A stretch of 64,000 nt of DNA from Xanthomonas hortorum pv. pelargonii (GTDB lineage Bacteria; Pseudomonadota; Gammaproteobacteria; Xanthomonadales; Xanthomonadaceae): positions 1,612,001-1,676,000 of the forward strand of contig NZ_CP098604.1 in assembly GCF_024499015.1 (NCBI RefSeq). Direction: 5' to 3'. Of the stretch, positions 56,958 through 64,000 are shown one piece after another (position 1 is the stretch's first letter; each line of letters opens with the position of its first letter). A program made the position numbers and the translations under genes. The notes under the pieces are model-generated. The model ran no database searches and was not told the DNA's origin. It saw only the letters and a program-made list of their open reading frames with translations.

Positions 56958-59063
56958 ATGGCCCATTTGTACCGCCCTGTCCTGATCGCTGCGCTGTCTG
57001 CGGCGCTGCTGAGCACCGCCGCGTGTCACCGCGATGGCAGCACACCTGCCTCCACAGCCACCACTAAGCCGGCACCCAGCACGCCGAAATTGGGCGATTT
57101 CGGCTTCGATGTGGCGGGCATGGATCGCGGCGTGGCGCCGGGCGACGACTTCTTCGGGTATGCCAGCGGCAACTGGGTCAAGACCACGCAGATTCCCGAC
57201 GACCGCTCCAGTTACAACAGCTTCGCCAGCATTGCCATCGAGACCGAGCGGCACAGCCGCGACATCATCGAAGGCGCGGCCGCCAACGACCGCGTCACCG
57301 GCGAAGACAAGCAGATCGGCGATTACTACGCGGCCTACATGGACGAAGCCGGCATCGAGGCCAAGGGCGTGCGCCCGGTGCAACCGGCACTGGATGCGAT
57401 CGCGCAACTGGACGACAAGCAGGCGCTGGCGCGCACGTTGGGCGGCCAATTGCGCGCCGATGTGGACCTGCTCAATTCCACCAATTTCTACACCGACCGG
57501 CTGTTCGGGCTGTGGATCACCCAGGACCTGCATCACCCCGGGCGTTATGTGCCGTATCTGGTGCAGGGCGGCCTGGGCATGCCCGACCGCAGCTTCTATC
57601 TGGATGGCGGGCGCATGCCGCAACTGCGCGATGCCTACCGCGCGTACATCGTCAAGCTGTTGCATCTGGCCGGCATCAGCGATGCACCAGCCCGCGCAGA
57701 GCGCATCCTGGCGCTGGAAACCGCGATGGCGCATGTGCATGCCACCGCCGAACAGACCAACAACGTGCCGGCCGGCGCCAATGCGTGGAAACAGGCCGAT
57801 TTCGCACGTCACGCACCGGGTCTGGACTGGACGCTGTTCTTCGAGGCGGCGGGCTTGAAATCGCAGCAGGACTTCATCGTCTGGCAGCCGCAGGCGGTGG
57901 CCGGGTTGTCGGCGCTGGTGCAGTCGCAGCCGCTGCAGACCTGGAAGGACTATCTGAGCTTTCGTGAGCTGGATCGCGCCTCGCCGTATCTGTCCAAGGC
58001 CTTCGCCGATGCACGCTTCGCGTTCTACGGCACCACGCTGGAGGGCACCCCGCAACAACGCCAGCGCTGGAAGCGCGCCATCGATGCGACCAATGCGGCG
58101 TTGGGCGAGGCGGTCGGCAAACGCTACGTACAGAAGTACGTGAGCGCGCAGACCAAGGCGCGCACCGAAGAGATGGTCAGGAACATCGTCACCGCCTTCG
58201 GCCAGCGCATCGATGCATTGGCGTGGATGAGCCCGGAGACCAAGCAGCACGCCAAGGCGAAGATCGCCGGGTTGACGGTGGCGGTGGGATATCCGGATAC
58301 CTGGCGCGACTACAGCGGCCTGGACGTGCGCCGCGACGATGCATTGGGCAATGCGGAGCGCGCCAAACTGTTCGAGTACCGCCGTAACCTGGCCAAACTG
58401 GGCAAGGCCGTGGATCACCGCGAGTGGTACATGCTGCCGCAGGAAGTCAACGCACTGAACGTCCCGCTGGAAAACCGCCTGCTGTTTCCGGCCGCGATCC
58501 TGCAGCCGCCGTTCTTCGACCCGGCCGCCGACGATGCGGTGAACTACGGCGCGATCGGCGCGGTGATCGGTCATGAGATCAGCCACAGCTTCGACAATAT
58601 GGGCGCGCTGTTCGACGAACATGGCGAGCTGCACAACTGGTGGACGCCGCAGGATCTGAAAAAATTTGCGACCGCCAGCGATGCGCTTGCCGCGCAGTTC
58701 AGCGCCTACCGGCCATTCGACGACCTGGCGGTCAACGGCAAGCTGACGCTGGGCGAGAACATCGCCGATGTTGCCGGTCTGGCCACTGCGTACGACGCGT
58801 ATCAACTGTCGTTGCAGGGCAAGCAGCCGCACACCATCGATGGCTTCAGCCCGGATCAGCGCTTTTTCCTGGGCTTTGCGCAGGCCTGGCGCAGCAAGTA
58901 CCGCGACGCTGCGCTACGCAACGCGGTGCTCACCGACGTACACGCGCCTGGACGCTTCCGCGCGCAGACGGTGCGCAATCTCGATGCCTGGTATCCGGCG
59001 TTCGATGTGAAGCAGGGCGAGCAGTTGTATCTGGCGCCAGAGCAGCGGGTGCGGATTTGGTAG
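56958..59063 (+). CDS. M13 family metallopeptidase lipoprotein (PepO/neprilysin type)
   Basis: Zinc endopeptidase for small peptides, 701 residues, anchored by a lipoprotein signal ending STAAC (Cys23). The zinc site is HEISH at 539-543 with the third ligand Glu600 and Asp604 in ENIAD. NAFY-type text appears as YTRNLAKLG before the site, and VHAPGRFRAQ near the end. The ATG at 56958 begins the lipoprotein signal; an upstream frame is open but lacks it. Lipid anchoring points to the periplasm or outer membrane. Confidence 0.95.
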   Translation: MAHLYRPVLIAALSAALLSTAACHRDGSTPASTATTKPAPSTPKLGDFGFDVAGMDRGVAPGDDFFGYASGNWVKTTQIPDDRSSYNSFASIAIETERHSRDIIEGAAANDRVTGEDKQIGDYYAAYMDEAGIEAKGVRPVQPALDAIAQLDDKQALARTLGGQLRADVDLLNSTNFYTDRLFGLWITQDLHHPGRYVPYLVQGGLGMPDRSFYLDGGRMPQLRDAYRAYIVKLLHLAGISDAPARAERILALETAMAHVHATAEQTNNVPAGANAWKQADFARHAPGLDWTLFFEAAGLKSQQDFIVWQPQAVAGLSALVQSQPLQTWKDYLSFRELDRASPYLSKAFADARFAFYGTTLEGTPQQRQRWKRAIDATNAALGEAVGKRYVQKYVSAQTKARTEEMVRNIVTAFGQRIDALAWMSPETKQHAKAKIAGLTVAVGYPDTWRDYSGLDVRRDDALGNAERAKLFEYRRNLAKLGKAVDHREWYMLPQEVNALNVPLENRLLFPAAILQPPFFDPAADDAVNYGAIGAVIGHEISHSFDNMGALFDEHGELHNWWTPQDLKKFATASDALAAQFSAYRPFDDLAVNGKLTLGENIADVAGLATAYDAYQLSLQGKQPHTIDGFSPDQRFFLGFAQAWRSKYRDAALRNAVLTDVHAPGRFRAQTVRNLDAWYPAFDVKQGEQLYLAPEQRVRIW

Positions 59064-59140
59064 GTGGTGGCGGACAGTAACGACTATTGCCATGCAAGAC
59101 GTAGAGCGGGATTTGTGGGTCTGGAGCATGTGCCTCTTCG

Positions 59141-59181
59141 CCGTACCCTCACCCCAACCCCTCTCCCGCGGGGAGAGGGGC
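59141..59181. repeat. Half copy of the composite dispersed repeat
   Basis: CCGTACCCTCACCCCAACCCC and CTCTCCCGCGGGGAGAGG, as in the other copies of the family, between the metallopeptidase and the DUF2236 genes. Confidence 0.8.
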
Positions 59182-59200
59182 TAAAGCGCTGAGCGAGCGC

Positions 59201-60130
59201 TCACCCCTCTCCCGGCCACTGCAACAACATCGTCGGCGGCAACTGCATCCGCCGACACGCACGCGCAGACAATCCATCACGGCGTAACGCAGTGCGAAAC
59301 AGTGGCGACAGGCTGCGCAACAGACGCGCCGAGGCACGCGCCTGCGTGCGTTGCAGTGTGGTGCGGCCAAGCATGTCGCTGGCCCAGCCCGGCAGCAGGG
59401 CAGTGCCGGCGCCGAGAAACACACCGCGCGATAAACCTGCCGCAGGCACCGGCAGCTGGATACTGGTGAGAATGTCGAGCACCTCGCGCGAGCGTGCGTC
59501 CATGCGCAGTTGCCCGCGCACGCCGGCGAAATACGCATCCACCTGCGCCTCGCTGGCTGGCACGTCGGTGGCGCCGAGCGCTTCGGCCACACGTCGCGCT
59601 TCGTCGTAATAGCGGTCGGCGATGGCAACCGGCACGTCGCGGCAATAGCGCCGGCAGCCCTGCAAAAAGCCGTAGGCCTCGGTGACATGCACCCAGGTCA
59701 GCAGCTGTGGATCGTTGGCCTCGTATGCCACGCCGTCGGCGGTATGGCCGCGGATATGCGTATGGATGGTGCGCACGCGGGCGATCAATTGCTCGGCTTC
59801 CGCACGCGGTGCGTAGGTGGTGCCGGCAACGAAATTGGTGGTTCTGCGCAGCCGCCCGATCAGGTCGGCGCGGAAGTTGGAATGGTCGTAGACCCCGGCC
59901 AGCGCGCGCGGGTGCAGCAGCTGCAGCATCAACGCGCACAGCCCGCCGGACAGCATGCCGGGGAACTCCGAATGCACGCGCCAGGTGACGCTGTCGGGCC
60001 CGAAGATGCCGGGATCGCCCAACGGCTGGTCGTATTCGATACTGCTCTGGCCACGTGGAAACGCGCCCAGCACCCAGCGGCGGATCTGTTCGGCGGCGGG
60101 GGCGGTGAGGGTACGCAAGACGGTAGACAT
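59201..60130 (-). CDS. DUF2236 (MpaB/latex-clearing-like) oxygenase
   Basis: A 309-residue protein of the DUF2236 family, whose best-known members are heme oxygenases that cleave rubber (Lcp) or modify metabolites. Histidines expected near the heme (LQLLHPRALAGVYDHSNF, TRVRTIHTHIRGHTADG) are present. The ATG at 60130 is chosen; one at 60163 would add 11 residues, and neither has a clear ribosome site. It is a single gene. Substrate unknown. Confidence 0.87.
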   Translation of the reverse strand: MSTVLRTLTAPAAEQIRRWVLGAFPRGQSSIEYDQPLGDPGIFGPDSVTWRVHSEFPGMLSGGLCALMLQLLHPRALAGVYDHSNFRADLIGRLRRTTNFVAGTTYAPRAEAEQLIARVRTIHTHIRGHTADGVAYEANDPQLLTWVHVTEAYGFLQGCRRYCRDVPVAIADRYYDEARRVAEALGATDVPASEAQVDAYFAGVRGQLRMDARSREVLDILTSIQLPVPAAGLSRGVFLGAGTALLPGWASDMLGRTTLQRTQARASARLLRSLSPLFRTALRRDGLSARACRRMQLPPTMLLQWPGEG

Positions 60131-60538
60131 GCGGCGATGATACGCAGCCGTTTGCAACGCCATGTCGTGGTTGCGCTGCGTTTCCGCTCACGGCGGCACT
60201 GCGGCGGGCTGGTCCGTGCAGGGGTTGGCCGGCTGCCGCAGCACGCGTTCTCCACGCGCGCGCAGGTGTGCAGTGCAGCAAGAAACGGGCCGCAGCGTGG
60301 CCGCCCTGCGGATCAGAACGCGGCAGACCGCCTGAATACTGCGATTTGTGCGCGAGTGCGCAGGAATGCATGGCGATTGGTTCGCATCGGGCATTGCCAT
60401 GCACAGCGAAAGTGCTAGAACTAAGGCCGTCTGACAAAACGCCGCATGATCGTGTGGTGTTGGGTCGGTCGCTCCAGCGCATCTGGCAATCGCCAGTGCA
60501 GCAAGTCGTTCGTACCAGCCATCCGTCGGGAGCTTGTC
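60131..60538. other. 408-bp gap, no gene supported
   Basis: Divergent region between DUF2236 and the membrane protein gene. It holds the likely promoters but no clear match; open frames are short and unlike known proteins. Confidence 0.4.
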
Positions 60539-61138
60539 ATGATCGCTTTGTTCCAGGGTTTGGGCCTGCTATTGCAGGACAACGCACTCCATCGCCTCTC
60601 CTTCGACGAGCAGGTCGCCAAGTGGCGCGAAAAGACCGACCAGCAGCTCGACGAGGAGCTCGCCTTGCTCACGGTGGCGAAGAAACAATGGGTGATCGCC
60701 TCGATCATCGGCTGGCAGGCGATCTCGCTGGTGCTGCTGGGGGTGATCACGCACCAGCTGTGGCAGAACGACTACCACCTGACCTTCAGCCGCGTGGTGA
60801 TCATCTTTACTTCGTGGGCGTCGATCCTGTTCGTCATGTGGTACATCGCCGATCTGTTCGATCACAGCGCCGGTTTCGAACGCTGGTTACGCGCCTTCAA
60901 TAGCCGCGCGCGGCTGACGCCGGACGCCGATTCGGTCGAATGCGTCGCCGATGCGTTGGACATGACCCGCAGCTACCCGGAAGTGCTGCGCTACAAGCAG
61001 GAGGTGACCTCCAGGCGCGAGCTGCGCCATGAGGACATCGTCAACATGCGCGAGATGGGCCGGCTACGCCGCTACACCGAATTGCTGCGCGATCTGGACC
61101 GTTTCGACGGCGCGCCGCGCTTGGTGGCCAACGCCTGA
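60539..61138 (+). CDS. Small inner-membrane protein of unknown function
   Basis: A 199-residue protein with two membrane helices (about 52-72 and 83-105), an acidic coiled lead-in (LSFDEQVAKWREKTDQQLDEEL) and a charged C-terminal half with RRELRHEDIVNMREMGRLRRY. The layout suggests a two-helix hairpin with both ends in the cytoplasm. GGGAG is seven bases before the ATG, and a strong terminator follows. No family is recognised. Confidence 0.8.
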   Translation: MIALFQGLGLLLQDNALHRLSFDEQVAKWREKTDQQLDEELALLTVAKKQWVIASIIGWQAISLVLLGVITHQLWQNDYHLTFSRVVIIFTSWASILFVMWYIADLFDHSAGFERWLRAFNSRARLTPDADSVECVADALDMTRSYPEVLRYKQEVTSRRELRHEDIVNMREMGRLRRYTELLRDLDRFDGAPRLVANA

Positions 61139-61180
61139 AGCCTTGAGCACCGATCACAGAAGAGAACGCGCAATTCGAAT

Positions 61181-61216
61181 GCAAAACGGCCGATGCAGCT
61201 CCATCGGCCGTTTTGC
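61181..61216. terminator. Strong terminator hairpin
   Basis: GCAAAACGGCCGATG (61181-61195) and CATCGGCCGTTTTGC (61202-61216), a perfect 15-base stem with a six-base loop. It can end the membrane-protein transcript and also serve the opposite strand. Confidence 0.9.
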
Positions 61217-61341
61217 ATTCAGCACCGACAATTCGCCCTGATTCGGACGCACGCCAGGTGCGTCGAGTCGCTGTGTCATGGCCTTAGTGAGCCTTTGAAG
61301 CAGGAGTCGAATGACGCGGTGGCGCCAGCGGGTTCGAACGA

Positions 61342-61638
61342 CTAGAACTCAATCACACGAACAGGGCCTGCAAACTCATCGGACAGTAGCTCCGCCAAGA
61401 ACACAGCATCCTCCAGAGACTCATCCGGGCCATGCGCCGCGGTGAGCATGGAATACGGTGCCGAGCCATCTCCCACGCACAAGTCATCGATCAGGTTCTC
61501 GATGCGGTCTGCATCGACGCCGACTACACCGACGTAGTTGACACCTTCAGCGATCCAGTCGACGACCAGAGCTGCTAGCCCTGGCCGTTCGCCGTGCAGT
61601 GAATGCAGAACAATCTTGCGCGGATTCGGAATTGCGTT
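61342..61638 (-). pseudogene. Headless ORF, C-terminal part of a small protein
   Basis: The minus strand is open for 98 codons with sensible protein text (KIVLHSLHGERPGLAALVVDW, then SMLTAAHGPDESLEDAVFLAEL) ending in TAG at 61342. In-frame TAG stands just upstream at 61641-61639, and no ATG, GTG or TTG lies before the internal Met near residue 62. The text resembles small DUF7684-like proteins, but the N-terminal part seems to be gone. It lies 24 bp from the end of the permease gene. A rare ATT start cannot be ruled out. Confidence 0.55.
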
Positions 61639-61661
61639 CTAAGGAAGATGCGCAGCCCCAC

Positions 61662-63257
61662 TCAAGCCCGCGCAACCGCCTGTTCCACCGACGGCGTACG
61701 CCAACCGCTGCGCACGCCCCAGATGTAGAACACCACGCCGACCGCCGCGACCACCGCCAGATCGGTGCCGTAGCTGAGATAGCCATGCCCGCCGAAGTCG
61801 CTGCTGCCGGCCCAGGACAGCAGCGCGATCATCGGCAGGTAGCAGATCATCCAGGCGGCGCCCTTGAGGTTGCGGCCCAGATCCGGCCAGCCCTGCTTGG
61901 CCTGGTAGTAGCAGTACACCGGCAGCGCCACGACCATCAGCAGGATGATCTCGCCGGTCAGCGGCCAGCGCGCCCAGTACAGCAGCTCGGTGGCCATCAC
62001 GAAGGCCACACCGGCCAGCACCGGCAGCGCGGCGATGCGCAGCGGGCGATGCAGCTCCGGGGCATGACGGCGCAGCGCCATCGCGCTGATCGGGCCGGTG
62101 AGGTAGGAAATGATGGTCGCCACCGAGATCACTGCCGCCAGCGTGCCCCAGCCGCGGAAGAAGAACAGGAACACGAACGACACCGCCAGGTTGAAGAACA
62201 TCGCCATGCGCGGCACGCCCCAGACCGGGTGCAGCTTGCCCAGCACCGACGGCATGGTGCCGTTCTTTTCCATGCCGTAGACCATGCGCGCGGTGGTGGC
62301 GGTATAGGTGATGCCGGTACCGCTGGGACTCACGAAGGCATCGATGTACAGCAGCATCGCCAGCCAATGCAGGTTGACGATGATGGCCAGCTCGGCGAAC
62401 GGCGAGCGGAAATCGATGCCGTGCCAGCCGGCCTTGGCCAGCAACTCCGGCGGCACCGCGCCGATGTAGGCCACCTGCAGGATCACGTAGACCACCGTGG
62501 CCAGCGCGATCGAGCCCAGCACCGCGAACGGGATGCTGCGGCCCGGGTTGCGCGCCTCGCCGGCCAGGTTCACCGGGCTCTGGAAGCCGTTGAAGCTGAA
62601 GACGATGCCGGCGGTGGCCACGGCGGTGAGCACCGCCGCCAGGTCGATCACGTGTTCGTCGCCGTGGATGCCGACGCTGAAGTTTTCGCTATGGAAGCCG
62701 CTGGCGATCAAGGCCACGCCGGTCGCTGCCGGCACCACCAGCTTGAACACGGTGATCAAGGTGTTGGAGCGCGCGAACAGCTTGACGCTCCAGAAATTCA
62801 GGAAGAAATACACCAGCACCAGCACCGCCGAGATCAGCAGGCCGGGGACAGACAACTCCCCTGCTCCACCGGGCGCCTGCACGTACAAGCCTTGCGCCCA
62901 CGCCCACGGCCAGGAGGCCATGTATTGCACCGAGGCCTCGGCCTCGACCGGAATCACCGAGACGATCGCGATCCAGTTGGCCCAGCCGGCGATGAAGCCC
63001 ACCAGCGAGCCGTGCGAGTAATGGCTGTAACGCACCATGCCGCCGGACTCGGGGAACATGGCGCCTAGTTCGGCGTAGGAAAGTGCAATGGTGGTGATGA
63101 TCGCCGCGCCCAGAATCCAGGCCCAGATCGCGCCGGGGCCGGCCAGACCGGCGGCGCGCCAGGCGCCAAACAACCAGCCGGAGCCGATGATCGAGCCCAG
63201 GCCGGTAAGCATGAGGGCGAAGGGGCCAACGTCGCGGCGTAGCGATTGTTCGGACAT
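61662..63257 (-). CDS. APC family amino-acid permease
   Basis: Inner-membrane transporter of the amino acid-polyamine-organocation superfamily with 12-13 helices, 531 residues. Landmarks are GLGSIIGSGWLFG in helix 1, FSFNGFQSPVNLAGEARNPGRSIP in helix 6 and the YMASWPWAWAQG loop. The long form and the Glu in helix 1 region resemble proton-coupled aspartate/glutamate permeases. The ATG at 63257 starts MSEQSLRRDVGPF. It stands alone; the substrate is inferred only to class level. Confidence 0.93.
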   Translation of the reverse strand: MSEQSLRRDVGPFALMLTGLGSIIGSGWLFGAWRAAGLAGPGAIWAWILGAAIITTIALSYAELGAMFPESGGMVRYSHYSHGSLVGFIAGWANWIAIVSVIPVEAEASVQYMASWPWAWAQGLYVQAPGGAGELSVPGLLISAVLVLVYFFLNFWSVKLFARSNTLITVFKLVVPAATGVALIASGFHSENFSVGIHGDEHVIDLAAVLTAVATAGIVFSFNGFQSPVNLAGEARNPGRSIPFAVLGSIALATVVYVILQVAYIGAVPPELLAKAGWHGIDFRSPFAELAIIVNLHWLAMLLYIDAFVSPSGTGITYTATTARMVYGMEKNGTMPSVLGKLHPVWGVPRMAMFFNLAVSFVFLFFFRGWGTLAAVISVATIISYLTGPISAMALRRHAPELHRPLRIAALPVLAGVAFVMATELLYWARWPLTGEIILLMVVALPVYCYYQAKQGWPDLGRNLKGAAWMICYLPMIALLSWAGSSDFGGHGYLSYGTDLAVVAAVGVVFYIWGVRSGWRTPSVEQAVARA

Positions 63258-63363
63258 GAAGAGCCTGGCTGTGAGGACGCCGTGAACCGGCAACAAGCCT
63301 GTAATGATCGCAGAAGCGGCCGCTCATCGTCAGTGCGTATTCAGGCTTGTGTCCGACAACCAC

Positions 63364-63735
63364 CTAGCCGTGGCAATCGGTGCTGGGTGCCTTGGCATCC
63401 ACGCAGGTATGCGCCTCACGCGGGACGCCACGCAGTGCGCGCACCTGCCCTGGGGCCAACGCAAAGCTGTCCAGGGTGGTACGTGCGCAGGCCGGTGTGG
63501 CTGCCGCAGCGCCGGCCGTGCGCGCGGCGCAGTGTTCTTCATAGACCAGGTAATGGCAGTGGCCGCTGCTGCTGGCCAGGCAATGCACGTTGGTTTCGGT
63601 GGCGGTGGCCAGGGTCTTGCTGAAGATCACGTCCTGGCCATTGCTGGTGGTGCGGGTGATGGAAGTGGTGCCGTTACGGTCGTGGCAGCCGGCCAACGCA
63701 AGCAGGCAATACACGAGGGAGGCGATCAGGCGCAT
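63364..63735 (-). CDS. Small lipoprotein of unknown function
   Basis: A 123-residue protein with a lipoprotein signal (MRLIASLVYCLLALAGC, Cys17). The mature chain has paired cysteines (VHCLASSSGHCHYLVYEEHC) that could form disulfides. The region is convergent with nothing and lies between the permease and the response-regulator fragment. No known family. Confidence 0.75.
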   Translation of the reverse strand: MRLIASLVYCLLALAGCHDRNGTTSITRTTSNGQDVIFSKTLATATETNVHCLASSSGHCHYLVYEEHCAARTAGAAAATPACARTTLDSFALAPGQVRALRGVPREAHTCVDAKAPSTDCHG

Positions 63736-63771
63736 TGAGGCAATCCTTTCAGTCGATGCGATTGGGGGGAA

Positions 63772-64000
63772 CTACATGCCACGGAACAGGCTCATGAACG
63801 GCTGGCTGACGGTGAGCGTTTCGCTGCGCCCGCGCAGGGCCAGCCGCCCCTTGCCGGTGTCGTCGCGTACCACCGAGGCGACCGCCTTCATGTTGACGAT
63901 GGTGGAGCGGTGGATCTGCTTGAACACCTGCGGGTCCAGCACGTCGAGCAACTCGCGCAGCGGTGTGCGCAGGATCGCTTCGCCGGCGGCCGTCATCACC
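63772..64000 (-). CDS. LytTR-type response regulator, C-terminal part (cut by window edge)
   Basis: The open frame at the right edge reads as a LytTR DNA-binding domain: RTPLRELLDVLDPQVFKQIHRSTIVNMKAV and GRLALRGRSETLTVSQPFMSLF. This is the C-terminal part of an AlgR/LytR-like regulator; the receiver part is outside the window. The stop is TAG at 63772. Confidence is for the domain. Confidence 0.9.
   Translation of the reverse strand, partial: VMTAAGEAILRTPLRELLDVLDPQVFKQIHRSTIVNMKAVASVVRDDTGKGRLALRGRSETLTVSQPFMSLFRGM

Overview
The window is a contiguous piece of a Xanthomonas chromosome (Lysobacteraceae, Gammaproteobacteria). The evidence is a GC content near 65 %, the protein families (YajQ, DUF3247, DUF3016, DUF3297, lipoyl-tagged E3), XAC/XCC-like gene order, and Xanthomonas-type dispersed repeats (G-rich GGGGATT/GGGAAT heptamers, REP hairpins, composite 'ggttggggtgagg' elements). 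The species cannot be fixed from the sequence alone. I saw no tRNA, rRNA, CRISPR array, prophage or intact insertion sequence.

Layout. 1-5.9 kb: F1Fo ATP synthase operon on the minus strand (atpI-B-E-F-H-A-G-D, atpD cut by the window edge), with a sigma70-type promoter before atpI. 6.3-14.9 kb: a secreted beta-barrel protein, the pyruvate dehydrogenase E2 and E3 subunits with a small exported protein coupled between them, a DUF2884 protein, a uracil/hypoxanthine-type DNA glycosylase and an OmpW protein. 15.0-16.2 kb: a short AT-rich island with two overlapping secreted-protein genes, both broken. 16.4-25.4 kb: a membrane protein, the methionine ABC importer metNIQ, a drug/metabolite exporter, YajQ, a hydrolase remnant fused in frame to a DUF1415 gene, an SDR oxidoreductase and two rRNA modification enzymes. 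25.4-36.4 kb: a structured dispersed repeat, a PQQ-type sugar dehydrogenase lipoprotein, a hybrid histidine kinase, the D-alanine catabolic pair dadA-alr with a divergent Lrp-type regulator, and MsrB. 37-46 kb: flagellar stator genes motAB behind a likely sigma28 promoter, a frameshifted acidic protein fused to DUF4031, DUF3297, a repeat-rich gap, an ABC-2 exporter and a CPA1 antiporter.

46.4-56 kb: a fasciclin protein, a two-gene DNA repair-like pair (DUF4130-UdgX fusion plus its linked radical SAM protein), and a divergent LysR-controlled group (DODA dioxygenase, DoxX, flavodoxin-like quinone reductase, aldo/keto reductase) that looks like quinone/electrophile handling. 56-64 kb: a glycosyltransferase, an M13 metallopeptidase lipoprotein, a DUF2236 oxygenase, an unidentified membrane protein, a headless ORF, an amino-acid permease, a small lipoprotein and the LytTR end of a response regulator.

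The strongest leads are the UdgX/radical SAM pair, which is conserved but functionally uncharacterised; the decayed AT-rich metalloprotease/partner pair; the 270-bp structured repeat present twice in opposite orientation; and the frame change that fuses two neighbouring genes near 40.0 kb. All functional calls come from reading motifs; no database search was run.
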